DNA from: Massilia psychrophila
Lineage (GTDB): Bacteria; Pseudomonadota; Gammaproteobacteria; Burkholderiales; Burkholderiaceae_D
NCBI RefSeq assembly: GCF_002760665.1
Contig: NZ_PDOB01000028.1
Location: 1-57,279 of the forward strand
Length of the DNA: 57,279 bases
Direction of reading: 5' to 3'
Shown here in pieces: positions 44,400-53,647 of this stretch. The position numbers were made by a program, and so were the translations under genes. The notes below the pieces were generated by a model, which had not been told where the DNA came from, made no database searches, and saw only the letters and a program-made list of their open reading frames with translations. How positions within the stretch are numbered: the stretch's first letter is position 1; every line of letters begins with the position of its first letter.

Positions 44400-45225
44400 G
44401 AATGTAGGTTTTCCACGCCAGCCACAATTTGCGCACCGGCGTGAGCGAAATGCGCTGAGTCAGCACGTGGTAATTGTCGCGCTCGATTTCGCCCAGCAGC
44501 GCGCGGTAGATCGCCGCCATCATCAGGCCGGGACGCTGAGCCCGCCGGTCCTGCGCCGGCAGCAGGGCGAAGGCGTCGTCGTAGGCTTGGCTAGCACGCG
44601 CCACCTGGAACCGCATGAGCGACTCGAACTTGTCGCTGTGACGGGCGTTCAGCAGGTCGGCGGCGGTCACGCCGAACTGCTGCAGCTCGTTGACCGGCAG
44701 GTAGATGCGTCCCTTGCGGGCGTCTTCGCCGACGTCGCGGATGATGTTCGTCAGCTGGAAGGCGAGACCGAGTTTTTCGGCATACTCCAGGGTGCGCACA
44801 TCGGTCACGCCGAAGATGCTGGCCGACAGGATGCCCACCACGCTGGCGACGTGCCAGCAATACGATTTCATCGCCGGAAAGTCGAGGTAGCGGGTCTGGT
44901 TCAAGTCCATCTCCATGCCGTCGATAATTGCCTGCATGTGCTTTTCTTCGAGCCGGTAGGCTGCCAGGTGCGGCTGCAGCGCCTGCATCACCGGATGCGT
45001 GCCCACGCCGTTGTACATGTTCGACACTTCGGCGCGCCACCAGGCCAGCTTGATGCGGGCGATCGATTCGTCGGTGCAGTCGTCGACCGTATCGTCGACT
45101 TCGCGGCAAAACGCATACAGCGCCGTGATCGCGCGCCGCCGCTCGGGCGGCAGGAACAGGAAGCTGTAGTAGAAACTGGAGCCGCTCTGGACGGTTTTTT
45201 GTTGGCAGTATTCGTCGGGGGACAT
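44392..45225 (-). CDS. hpnD: Presqualene diphosphate synthase HpnD
   Basis: A 277-residue trans-isoprenyl diphosphate synthase fold enzyme joining two farnesyl diphosphates. Both Asp-rich motifs are intact: DDTVDD (about residues 42-47) and NIIRDVGEDARKGRIYLP (about 163-180). The ATG at 45225 is followed by the family-typical MSPDEYCQQK. It lies 91 bases after hpnC. Confidence 0.92.
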   Translation of the reverse strand: MSPDEYCQQKTVQSGSSFYYSFLFLPPERRRAITALYAFCREVDDTVDDCTDESIARIKLAWWRAEVSNMYNGVGTHPVMQALQPHLAAYRLEEKHMQAIIDGMEMDLNQTRYLDFPAMKSYCWHVASVVGILSASIFGVTDVRTLEYAEKLGLAFQLTNIIRDVGEDARKGRIYLPVNELQQFGVTAADLLNARHSDKFESLMRFQVARASQAYDDAFALLPAQDRRAQRPGLMMAAIYRALLGEIERDNYHVLTQRISLTPVRKLWLAWKTYIRG

Positions 45226-45316
45226 GGTCAAAAGTGCAATGGATGGCAAATCGGAGCCGCTATTCTATAGGCATGCGGGCTTGGGGTGAGGTGGGGTCCG
45301 GGTTTTTGCAGCAATT

Positions 45317-46156
45317 TCAAGCGCGGCGCATCCCGGGGTTCATCCATATTGCGCGCCAGCCGAGCAGCAGCCAATCGGCCCCGCGCAGTGCGGGCCGGCG
45401 CGCAAACACGTCGTAATCGACCCGCTCGATCGCCTCCAGAATGCGCAGGCCGCCTTGCACCACCAGCCGCAGTTCCCAGCCGATCCGTCCGGGCAGGCGC
45501 AGCGCCAAGGGCGCACCCGACAGCAGCAGCGCGCGGGCGCGCGCCACTTCGAAGGCCATCAGCGCGCGCCAGCGCGGGTCGAGTGGATCGAAGGGGACCA
45601 AGTCGAGCTGGGCCGGCGTCACGCCGAAGCGCGCCAGATCCTCCAGCGGCAAATAAATGCGCTCCTTTGTGCGGTCGACGGCGACGTCCTGCAGGAAGTT
45701 GATCAGCTGGAGGGCAGAGCAGATCGCATCCGAATCGCGCACATTGTCGCCATCGGCAGCGCCATACAGGGACAGCATCAGCAAACCGACCGGGTTGGCC
45801 GAGCGCCGGCAATAGTCGAGCAGTTGGCCGAAATCGGGGTAGCGCTTGACGACGACGTCCTGTTTGAAAGCCGACAGCAGGTCGTAAAACGGCTGCAGCG
45901 GCAGGCGGTGCGCGTCGATGACCCCCGCCAGGCGCCGGAACAGTGGATCGGCCCCGGGTTCGCCCCGTTTGACGCCGCCAAGTGCTTGTTCGTAGCGTTC
46001 GAGCGCGGCCAGCCGTTCGCCAGGTGCTGCATCGCCCTCATCGGCGATGTCGTCGGCGCTGCGGGCGAAGGCGTAAATCGCCTCGACGGCCGGCACCAGC
46101 TTCCTCGGCAACAGGAAAGAGGCAACAGGAAAGTTTTCGTAGTGGTCGACGGGCAT
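45317..46156 (-). CDS. hpnC: Hydroxysqualene synthase HpnC
   Basis: A 279-residue squalene-synthase-like enzyme converting presqualene diphosphate to hydroxysqualene. The Asp-rich motifs are DDIADE (about residues 34-39) and NFLQDVAVDRTKERIYLP (about 154-171). The ATG at 46156 starts MPVDHYENFPVASFLLP, typical of the family. The region upstream carries an 18-base tandem duplication. Confidence 0.9.
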   Translation of the reverse strand: MPVDHYENFPVASFLLPRKLVPAVEAIYAFARSADDIADEGDAAPGERLAALERYEQALGGVKRGEPGADPLFRRLAGVIDAHRLPLQPFYDLLSAFKQDVVVKRYPDFGQLLDYCRRSANPVGLLMLSLYGAADGDNVRDSDAICSALQLINFLQDVAVDRTKERIYLPLEDLARFGVTPAQLDLVPFDPLDPRWRALMAFEVARARALLLSGAPLALRLPGRIGWELRLVVQGGLRILEAIERVDYDVFARRPALRGADWLLLGWRAIWMNPGMRRA

Positions 46157-46523
46157 GAGGAATCGATGTCGGTAGAATAAGGCTGAACAGGGCATTTGCG
46201 CCACGGTGCCGTGTTGCAACTTGCAGAGCGAATAATAAAGGAAAACAGCAGGTTAAAGGAAAACAGCAGGTGCGCCCGATTGCGTGCCGGCAGGATCGCG
46301 TTTTTGTTGACGCCGCGCCTGGCGGACGAAAAAAGCCCTGTCGTGTCAGAAAATCCAGTAAAATACCGGGTTGAAGTTGTAGCCGCTATTAATGTAGATG
46401 CAATGTAAATGTGCAAGGTAGTGCAGGGCGGCCGGTTTTATTGTCGGGCGCCCTTAGTTTTTTCCGCCGGAAAGTAACATGCCGGCCGACCAAATGCATC
46501 CGGTACAATCCGGCTGCGATCCC
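46157..46523. other. Intergenic region between hpnC and tRNA-Leu
   Basis: About 365 bases without a gene. It should contain the hpnC promoter (minus) and the tRNA-Leu promoter (plus; TACAAT at 46503-46508 is the likely -10). It includes the 18-base duplication described separately. Confidence 0.5.
46236..46271. repeat. Perfect 18-base tandem duplication upstream of hpnC
   Basis: TAAAGGAAAACAGCAGGT occurs twice head to tail (46236-46253 and 46254-46271) without mismatch, about 80 bases before the hpnC start. Confidence 0.9.
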
Positions 46524-46610
46524 GCGAGGATGGCGAAATTGGTAGACGCACCAGGTTTAGGTCCTGACGCCAGCAATGGTGTGGGGGTTCGAGTCCCCCT
46601 CCTCGCACCA
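46524..46610 (+). tRNA. tRNA-Leu (UAG anticodon)
   Basis: The 7-bp acceptor stem GCGAGGA/TCCTCGC closes an 87-base class II tRNA with a long variable arm, anticodon loop TTTAGGT (anticodon TAG), T arm GGGGGTTCGAGTCCCCC and encoded CCA. Confidence 0.95.
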
Positions 46611-46646
46611 CGAATATATTGACACTTTTTTTGGACGATTTTTACA

Positions 46647-47987
46647 ATGGCAACTGCAGTCGAAACCCTGGGTAAACTCGAGCGTCGCATGACGATCTCT
46701 TTTCCGCTGGCCGACGTCCGTACGGAAGTTGAAAAGCGCTTGAAACAGCAGGCCAAAACGGCCAAGGCGCCTGGCTTCCGTCCAGGCAAGGTTCCTCTGA
46801 AGATGGTCGCGGCACAATACGGCTACCAGATCGAATCGGACGTCCTGAACGACAAGGTCGGCCGTGCCTTCAGCGAGGCAGCCAACGAGAACCAGCTGCG
46901 CGTTGCAGGCTACCCGAAAATCGACGCCAAGGATGACAGTCCGGAAGGCCTGCTGACGTTCGACGCCACGTTCGAAGTTTACCCGGAAGTGGCCGTCGGC
47001 GACCTGGCCGCGGTGGAAATCGAAATCGTCAAGGCCGACGTCTCGGACGCCGAAATCGACAAGACCATCGAAATCCTGCGCAAGCAACGCGTGCACTACC
47101 ACACCAAGGGTGAAGCCGGCGAGCACGGCGACGGCGGCGCGCCGCTGGCTGCAGCCGGCGACCGCGTGACGGTCGACTTCACGGGCATCATCGACGGCGT
47201 CGAATTCCCAGGCGGCAAAGCAGACGACTACGCCTTCGTGCTCGGCGAAGGCCGCATGCTGCCCGAGTTCGAAGCGGCCACGATTGGCCTGAAAGTAACC
47301 GAGGCGAAGACTTTCGACCTGGCGTTCCCCGAGGACTATCATGGCAAGGACGTGGCCGGTAAAACTGCCCAGTTCACCATCACGCTGAAACAGCTCGAGT
47401 GGGCGCACCTGCCGGCGGTCGACGCCGAATTCGCCAAGTCGCTGGGCATCGAAGACGGCGACGCCGAAAAAATGCGTGCCGACATCAAGGTCAACCTCGA
47501 GCGCGAAGTCGCCGGCCGCGTCAAGGCGCGCAACAAGGAAGCCGTGATGGACGCCCTGGTCAAGGTCACCGACATGGAAGTGCCGAAAGTGATGATCGCC
47601 CAGGACTCCGAGCGACTGGCCGAAATGACGCGCCAGGACATGACCCAGCGCGGCATGGATGTCAAGAACATGCCATTCCCGCAAGAACTGTTCGCCACCA
47701 AGGCCGAGCGCCGCGTACGCCTCGGGCTGATCCTGTCGCAACTGGTGTCGGAAAACCAGCTGCACGCGACCCAGGAACAGGTCAAGGCCCAGATCGAAGA
47801 TTTCGCCCAAAGCTACGAAGATCCGAAAGAAGTGCTGAAGTACTACTACGGCGACCGCCGGCGTCTGGCGGAAGTCGAGGCCCTTGTTTTGGAAGAAAAC
47901 GTCGTCAACTATGTGCTCGGTAAGGCGAAAGTAACGGCAAAAGCAGTTGCCTTCGACGAATTGATGGGAAGCAACGCACAAGCTTAA
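46647..47987 (+). CDS. tig: Trigger factor
   Basis: A 446-residue ribosome-associated chaperone and peptidyl-prolyl isomerase. The ribosome-binding signature GFRPGKVP (residues 44-51) is intact, followed by the FKBP-like domain (about 155-245; [19 protein letters not shown] in parts) and the helical C-domain. It heads the tig-clpP-clpX-lon order typical of proteobacteria. A near-perfect palindrome spans its stop codon. Confidence 0.96.
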   Translation: MATAVETLGKLERRMTISFPLADVRTEVEKRLKQQAKTAKAPGFRPGKVPLKMVAAQYGYQIESDVLNDKVGRAFSEAANENQLRVAGYPKIDAKDDSPEGLLTFDATFEVYPEVAVGDLAAVEIEIVKADVSDAEIDKTIEILRKQRVHYHTKGEAGEHGDGGAPLAAAGDRVTVDFTGIIDGVEFPGGKADDYAFVLGEGRMLPEFEAATIGLKVTEAKTFDLAFPEDYHGKDVAGKTAQFTITLKQLEWAHLPAVDAEFAKSLGIEDGDAEKMRADIKVNLEREVAGRVKARNKEAVMDALVKVTDMEVPKVMIAQDSERLAEMTRQDMTQRGMDVKNMPFPQELFATKAERRVRLGLILSQLVSENQLHATQEQVKAQIEDFAQSYEDPKEVLKYYYGDRRRLAEVEALVLEENVVNYVLGKAKVTAKAVAFDELMGSNAQA

Positions 47988-48001
47988 AAATATTTTAAGC
48001 T
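47981..48001. promoter_or_regulatory. AT-rich palindrome over the tig stop codon
   Basis: Arms AGCTTAAAA (47981-47989) and TTTTAAGCT (47993-48001) with a 3-base centre. The tig TAA lies in the left arm. In RNA it would form a compact hairpin between tig and clpP; there is no T run after it. Confidence 0.45.
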
Positions 48002-48031
48002 CCAGTCAGATAACGAAGAAGGAAGACAGCC

Positions 48032-48649
48032 ATGAACCATAATCCGGCATTGGACACACAAGCTCTCGGCCTGGTGCCGATGGTAGTCGAGCAGAGCGGC
48101 CGCGGCGAACGCGCCTACGACATCTACTCGCGCCTGTTGAAGGAACGCGTGATTTTCATGGTCGGCCCGGTCAATGACCAGATGGCCAATTTGATCGTCG
48201 CCCAGCTGCTGTTCCTGGAAAGCGAAAATCCGGACAAGGATATTTCGCTCTACATCAATTCGCCCGGCGGCTCGGTGTCTGCCGGCCTGGCGATCTTCGA
48301 TACCATGAACTTCATCAAGCCGGACGTGTCGACGCTGTGCACCGGCATGGCCGCCTCGATGGGCGCCTTCTTGCTGGCCGCCGGCGCCAAGGGCAAGCGG
48401 TTTTCGTTGCCGAACTCGCGCATCATGATTCACCAGCCGTCGGGTGGCTCGCAAGGCCAGGCGTCGGACATCGAAATCCAGGCCAAGGAAATTTTGTACC
48501 TGCGCGAGCGGCTCAACAAGATCCTGGCGGACGCCACCGGCAAGACGATCGAGCAGATCCACAAGGATACTGACCGTGACCGTTTCATGTCCGGAGACGA
48601 AGCGGCCGACTACGGCCTGATCGACAAAGTGTTGACCAGCCGGGCTTGA
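48032..48649 (+). CDS. clpP: ATP-dependent Clp protease proteolytic subunit
   Basis: A 205-residue serine peptidase that forms the Clp chamber with ClpX. The nucleophile is in GMAASMGAF (Ser109) and the His in MIHQPSGG (His134); the acid is expected in the DTDRDRFM region. A short N-terminal propeptide is likely, as in other ClpP. It lies 44 bases after tig and ends before a terminator. Confidence 0.97.
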   Translation: MNHNPALDTQALGLVPMVVEQSGRGERAYDIYSRLLKERVIFMVGPVNDQMANLIVAQLLFLESENPDKDISLYINSPGGSVSAGLAIFDTMNFIKPDVSTLCTGMAASMGAFLLAAGAKGKRFSLPNSRIMIHQPSGGSQGQASDIEIQAKEILYLRERLNKILADATGKTIEQIHKDTDRDRFMSGDEAADYGLIDKVLTSRA

Positions 48650-48671
48650 TGTCCGGACAACGTAATTGCTG

Positions 48672-48712
48672 AAAACGCCCGGGCGCCACAACGTTCGGGC
48701 GTTTCTTTTTTA
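48672..48712 (+). terminator. Rho-independent terminator after clpP
   Basis: A 9-bp stem AAACGCCCG/CGGGCGTTT followed by a T-rich tract, 23 bases after the clpP stop. Confidence 0.8.
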
Positions 48713-48798
48713 TTTCGGGTAGCATGGTAGCCACCAGCGCTTCGTTGCGCATCCCGAATAAGCGTTAAATTTGTAGCAATCTAATAGAAACCTGCCCC

Positions 48799-50070
48799 AT
48801 GTCAGACAAAAAATCCTCCAGCGGCGAAAAACTCCTGTACTGCTCGTTCTGCGGCAAGAGCCAGCACGAGGTCAAGAAACTGATCGCCGGACCTTCCGTG
48901 TTCATCTGCGATGAGTGTATCGACCTGTGCAACGACATCATTCGCGACGAGACCTCGAACGTCGAGACGGTGACCGGCGGTGCCAAGTCGGATCTGCCGA
49001 CGCCGCACGAAATCGCCGGCCTGCTCGACCAATACGTGATCGGTCAGCAAACTGCCAAGCGCATCCTGTCGGTGGCGGTGTACAACCACTACAAGCGCCT
49101 CAAGCACCTTGGCAAGAAAGACGACGTCGAACTGGCCAAAAGCAACATCCTGCTGGTCGGGCCGACCGGTTCGGGCAAGACCTTGCTGGCGCAAACCCTG
49201 GCGCGTATGCTCAACGTACCGTTTGTGATCGCCGACGCCACCACCCTGACCGAAGCCGGCTATGTGGGCGAGGACGTCGAGAACATCATCCAGAAGCTGC
49301 TGCAAAGCTGCAACTACGAGGTCGAAAAAGCCCAGCGCGGCATTGTCTACATCGACGAGATCGACAAGATTTCGCGCAAGTCGGACAATCCTTCCATCAC
49401 GCGCGATGTTTCGGGCGAAGGCGTGCAGCAAGCCTTGCTCAAGCTGATCGAAGGCACCATGGCGTCGGTGCCGCCGCAGGGCGGGCGCAAGCACCCGAAC
49501 CAGGACTTCGTGCAGATCGACACGACCAACATCATGTTCATCTGCGGTGGCGCCTTCGACGGCTTGGTCAAGATCATCCAGAACCGCTCCGAAAAAAGCG
49601 GTATCGGCTTCTCGGCCAGCGTCAAGAGCCAGGCCCAGCGTGACAGCAGCGAAATCCTGCTCGAAGCCGAGCCGGAAGACCTGATCAAGTTCGGCCTGAT
49701 TCCGGAACTTGTCGGTCGTCTACCGGTCGTAGCTACCCTGAGCGAGTTGACCGAAGACGCGCTGATCCAGATTCTGGTGGAGCCGAAGAATGCGCTGATC
49801 AAGCAGTATTCGAAGTTGCTTGAAATGGAAGGTGCGGAACTTGAAATCCGTCCGGCCGCAATGCATGCGATTGCAAAGAAAGCATTGGCGCGCAAGACCG
49901 GCGCACGTGGTTTGCGCTCGATCCTGGAACATGCTTTACTCGATGTCATGTACGAATTGCCAAACCAGCAGAATGTCATCAAAGTCGTCATTGATGAAAA
50001 CACGATCACGAATGGCGCCAAACCTCTGCTTATTTATAGCGAAACCGCCAAGGCATCCGGCGAAAATTGA
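48799..50070 (+). CDS. clpX: ATP-dependent Clp protease ATP-binding subunit ClpX
   Basis: A 423-residue AAA+ unfoldase. The N-terminal zinc-binding domain shows CSFC and CDEC (residues about 15-40). Walker A is GPTGSGKT (121-128), Walker B VYIDEIDK (about 184-191), and the ClpP loop and [13 protein letters not shown] sensor region follow. It is separated from clpP by a terminator, so it is expected to have its own promoter in the 150-base gap. Confidence 0.97.
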   Translation: MSDKKSSSGEKLLYCSFCGKSQHEVKKLIAGPSVFICDECIDLCNDIIRDETSNVETVTGGAKSDLPTPHEIAGLLDQYVIGQQTAKRILSVAVYNHYKRLKHLGKKDDVELAKSNILLVGPTGSGKTLLAQTLARMLNVPFVIADATTLTEAGYVGEDVENIIQKLLQSCNYEVEKAQRGIVYIDEIDKISRKSDNPSITRDVSGEGVQQALLKLIEGTMASVPPQGGRKHPNQDFVQIDTTNIMFICGGAFDGLVKIIQNRSEKSGIGFSASVKSQAQRDSSEILLEAEPEDLIKFGLIPELVGRLPVVATLSELTEDALIQILVEPKNALIKQYSKLLEMEGAELEIRPAAMHAIAKKALARKTGARGLRSILEHALLDVMYELPNQQNVIKVVIDENTITNGAKPLLIYSETAKASGEN

Positions 50071-50160
50071 AAATTAGCCGCACGGACACAACAAAAAGGG
50101 CTGCGTCCTTTAATTCTTGGCGGTACAATTTATCTCAATAAAAGAAGCAGGCTTCAATCG

Positions 50161-50199
50161 AAAAGCCACTCGCGGCGCCTGTCGCGCGGTGGCTTTTTT
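50161..50199 (+). terminator. Rho-independent terminator after clpX
   Basis: A 9-bp stem AAAAGCCAC/GTGGCTTTT and a T tract, about 90 bases after the clpX stop. Confidence 0.82.
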
Positions 50200-50352
50200 A
50201 TTTGATGCTTTTAAACCTTTTGGACCAGCCGGTAATACTCGTAGCAATTTGATTATTTAATTAGATTACCAGGCAAACTATTTTTTGCCGCCCGGCCTTG
50301 TTTTCAGGCAGCGAGTGCCAACATCGTATTCACGCTTTCTATAAGGTATGCC

Positions 50353-52764
50353 ATGACAACTTCCAAATTAACCGAGCAAACGACGCTGCCGTTACTGCCG
50401 TTGCGCGACGTGGTCGTCTTCCCGCATATGGTAATACCCCTGTTTGTCGGGCGTCCCAAATCGATCAAGGCGCTCGAAGCCGCGATGGAACAGGGCAAGA
50501 GCATCATGCTGGCCGCGCAAAAAGCCGCCGCCAAGGACGAGCCGTCGGCAACCGACATCTACGAGATCGGTTGCGTCGCCAACATCCTGCAAATGCTGAA
50601 ACTGCCGGACGGCACCGTCAAGGTGCTGGTCGAAGGCGCCCAGCGCGCCCGCATCAACCACATCAACGATTCGTCGACCCACTTCATCGCCGACCTGACC
50701 CCGATCGATTCGGAAACCGGCGACGATTCCGAAGTCGAGGCGATGCGCCGCGCGATCGTCCAGCAGTTCGACCAGTACGTCAAACTGAATAAGAAGATTC
50801 CGCCCGAAATCCTGGCTTCGCTGGCCGGCATCGACGACGCTGGCCGCCTGGCCGACACGGTTGCCGCCCACCTGCCGCTCAAGCTCGAGCAGAAGCAAGT
50901 AATACTCGAAATTTTCAACGTCGCCAAACGCCTCGAGCACCTGCTCGGCCAGCTCGAAGGCGAACTCGACATCCTGCAAGTGGAAAAGCGCATCCGCGGC
51001 CGTGTCAAGCGCCAGATGGAGAAATCGCAGCGCGAGTACTACCTGAACGAGCAGGTCAAGGCAATCCAGAAGGAACTGGGCGAGGGCGAAGACGGCGCCG
51101 ACATCGACGAACTCGAGAAGAAGGTGATTGCCGCCAAGATGCCGAAAGAGGCACTCGACAAGGCCACCAACGAACTCAAGAAGCTCAAACTGATGTCGCC
51201 GATGTCGGCCGAAGCGACAGTTGTACGCAATTACATCGACACCCTGGTGAGCCTGCCATGGAAGAAGAAATCCAAGGTCAACAACGACCTGGCGAACGCC
51301 GAGAAAGTGCTCGACGGTGACCACTTCGGCCTCGACAAGGTCAAGGAACGCATCATGGAATACCTCGCGGTCCAGCAGCGCGTCGACAAGCTAAAGGCCC
51401 CGATCCTGTGCTTCGTCGGTCCTCCGGGCGTCGGCAAGACCTCGCTCGGCCAGTCGATTGCCCGCGCCACCAACCGCAAGTTCGTGCGGATGGCGCTCGG
51501 CGGCGTGCGCGACGAAGCCGAGATCCGCGGCCACCGCCGTACCTACATCGGCTCGATGCCGGGCAAGGTGCTGCAGTCGCTGGCGAAAGTAGGCGTGCGC
51601 AATCCGCTGTTCCTGTTGGACGAGATCGACAAGATGGGCGCGGACTTCCGCGGAGATCCATCGTCGGCGCTGCTCGAGGTGCTCGATCCGGAACAGAACC
51701 ACACGTTTTCGGACCACTATATCGAAGTCGATTTCGACCTGTCGGACGTGATGTTCGTGGCAACGTCGAACTCGTATAACATCCCGCCGGCGCTGCTCGA
51801 CCGGATGGAAGTGATCCGCCTGTCCGGTTACACCGAAGACGAAAAAACCAGTATCGCCCAGCGCTACCTGCTGCCCAAGCAGATCAAGGCGAACGGCCTG
51901 AAGGAAGACGAAATCAACGTCGCCGAATCGGCGCTGCGCGACATCATCCGTTACTACACGCGGGAAGCTGGCGTGCGTTCGCTCGAGCGTGAAATCTCGA
52001 AGATCTGCCGCAAGGTCGTCAAGATGCTACTGCTCAAAAAGTCGGATAAAAAAGTTCTCATCTCCAACAAGAACCTCGACAAGTTCCTCGGTGTGCGGCG
52101 CTACGATTTCGGCGTGGCCGAAAAGGAAAACCAGGTCGGCCAAGTGGTCGGCCTGGCATGGACCGAAGTGGGCGGCGACCTGCTGACGATCGAAGCGGTG
52201 CAGATGCCTGGCAAAGGCGTGGTGGTGCGTACCGGTACCCTGGGCGACGTCATGAAAGAGTCGATCGAAGCGGCCCGCACGGTGGTGCGTTCGCGCGCCA
52301 ACCGCCTTGGCATCCGCAACGACGTATTCGAGAAGGCCGACATTCACATCCACGTGCCGGAAGGGGCGACGCCGAAGGATGGTCCATCGGCCGGTGCGGC
52401 GATGACGGTTGCCCTGGTGTCGGTGTTTACCGGCATCCCGGTACGCGCCGACGTGGCGATGACGGGTGAAATCACGCTGCGCGGCGAAGTGCTGCCGATC
52501 GGCGGCCTGAAAGAAAAGCTGCTGGCAGCTCACCGCGGCGGCATCAAGACGGTCCTGATCCCCGAGCAAAACGTCAAGGACCTCGCCGAGATTCCTGATA
52601 ACGTCAAGAACAAGCTCGAAATCGTCCCGGTACGCTGGATCGACAAGGTGCTTGAAATCGCGCTGGAGCGCCATCCCGTGCCGCTGGTGGAAACCGCAGC
52701 GCCGGCGCCGGCGGTGCCCGCAACGGCCCAGGTGGATGGCCAGACCGAGGTGGTCAAGCACTAG
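50353..52764 (+). CDS. lon: ATP-dependent protease Lon
   Basis: An 803-residue cytoplasmic protease. It has the N-terminal substrate domain ([19 protein letters not shown] in the first 30 residues), a coiled coil, an AAA+ module with Walker A GPPGVGKT (about 357-364), and the C-terminal peptidase domain with the Ser-Lys dyad in DGPSAGAAM (Ser679) and LKEKLLAA (Lys722), the same numbers as in E. coli. A Pro/Ala-rich tail follows. A terminator lies after it. Confidence 0.97.
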   Translation: MTTSKLTEQTTLPLLPLRDVVVFPHMVIPLFVGRPKSIKALEAAMEQGKSIMLAAQKAAAKDEPSATDIYEIGCVANILQMLKLPDGTVKVLVEGAQRARINHINDSSTHFIADLTPIDSETGDDSEVEAMRRAIVQQFDQYVKLNKKIPPEILASLAGIDDAGRLADTVAAHLPLKLEQKQVILEIFNVAKRLEHLLGQLEGELDILQVEKRIRGRVKRQMEKSQREYYLNEQVKAIQKELGEGEDGADIDELEKKVIAAKMPKEALDKATNELKKLKLMSPMSAEATVVRNYIDTLVSLPWKKKSKVNNDLANAEKVLDGDHFGLDKVKERIMEYLAVQQRVDKLKAPILCFVGPPGVGKTSLGQSIARATNRKFVRMALGGVRDEAEIRGHRRTYIGSMPGKVLQSLAKVGVRNPLFLLDEIDKMGADFRGDPSSALLEVLDPEQNHTFSDHYIEVDFDLSDVMFVATSNSYNIPPALLDRMEVIRLSGYTEDEKTSIAQRYLLPKQIKANGLKEDEINVAESALRDIIRYYTREAGVRSLEREISKICRKVVKMLLLKKSDKKVLISNKNLDKFLGVRRYDFGVAEKENQVGQVVGLAWTEVGGDLLTIEAVQMPGKGVVVRTGTLGDVMKESIEAARTVVRSRANRLGIRNDVFEKADIHIHVPEGATPKDGPSAGAAMTVALVSVFTGIPVRADVAMTGEITLRGEVLPIGGLKEKLLAAHRGGIKTVLIPEQNVKDLAEIPDNVKNKLEIVPVRWIDKVLEIALERHPVPLVETAAPAPAVPATAQVDGQTEVVKH

Positions 52765-52801
52765 GGGCTGCGCACGCTCGCGTTAGCTATCCTGCTGCGG
52801 T

Positions 52802-52834
52802 AAAACAGGCGCCTTGATGGCGCCTGTTTTTTTT
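52802..52834 (+). terminator. Rho-independent terminator after lon
   Basis: A perfect 12-bp stem AAAACAGGCGCC/GGCGCCTGTTTT with a 5-base loop and eight T. Confidence 0.92.
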
Positions 52835-52875
52835 GCCCGGCGCAAAAGCGCACAGGGACAATGCTGAGATCGCTC

Positions 52876-52905
52876 TTGACACAAGGGGATGGCCGCTTGT
52901 TTAAT
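52876..52905 (+). promoter_or_regulatory. Predicted sigma70 promoter of the HU gene
   Basis: TTGACA (52876-52881), 18-base spacer, TTTAAT (52900-52905), giving a leader of about 80 bases before the GTG start. Confidence 0.6.
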
Positions 52906-52993
52906 ACGGCCTGCGGATTTTTCCGCCGCGCTGTTCAGCGCGCAAACATGATGACGCGGTCTCGCGGCATCACACCACGTGACGGGGAACCGA

Positions 52994-53266
52994 GTGAATA
53001 AAACAGAACTGATCGAAGAAATCGCAAAGTCGGCGGACATTACCAAGGCCTCTGCCACGCGCGCGCTCGATGCCATGATGGAAGCGGTCACCACCACCCT
53101 GAAAAACAACGACAGCGTGACCCTGGTCGGCTTCGGCACCTTCACCGTCGGCGAACGCGCCGCGCGTATCGGTCGCAACCCGCGGACCAACGAAGCGATT
53201 AAGATTGCGGCGGCGAAAGTGCCGAAATTTAAAGCTGGCAAAGCGCTCAAAGATGCAGTAAACTAA
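52994..53266 (+). CDS. hupB: DNA-binding protein HU
   Basis: A 90-residue histone-like protein that bends and compacts DNA. It starts at GTG 52994, giving [14 protein letters not shown] as in HU-beta; the longer frame from 52979 adds five unlikely residues. The DNA-binding arm motif [12 protein letters not shown] and the end [14 protein letters not shown] are canonical. Following lon, it is placed as in most proteobacteria. Confidence 0.96.
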   Translation: MNKTELIEEIAKSADITKASATRALDAMMEAVTTTLKNNDSVTLVGFGTFTVGERAARIGRNPRTNEAIKIAAAKVPKFKAGKALKDAVN

Positions 53267-53339
53267 TTGCCTTCGGCGAGGTGACAATCGTCGATACTGA
53301 TCGGCCTCGCGGCCGGGCAGGCAGTACAATGTATTTTCG

Positions 53340-53416
<77 letters not shown>

Positions 53417-53434
53417 GAAAATATACGAAGATAA

Positions 53435-53511
<77 letters not shown>

Positions 53512-53524
53512 AAGTATAAAAAAG

Positions 53525-53555
53525 AAAAGGCGAACGAGAGTTCGCCTTTTTTTTT
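53525..53555 (+). terminator. Rho-independent terminator after the tRNA-Asp pair
   Basis: An 11-bp stem AAAAGGCGAAC/GTTCGCCTTTT, 4-base loop and a T run. Confidence 0.92.
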
Positions 53556-53647
53556 GCAGTTTTTGTTTCTAATTTTTTTTGCAGTTTACGCGTGCAATCG
53601 CGCGCGTGCAGTTTAATCGCTTCCCCTCAAATCGGATTGGCTGATCA

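Noticed and set aside
48793-48802. Heat-shock sigma32-like -10 (CCCCATGT) at clpX
   Set aside because: It overlaps the clpX start codon itself, so it cannot be the promoter of this gene; no matching -35 was seen.
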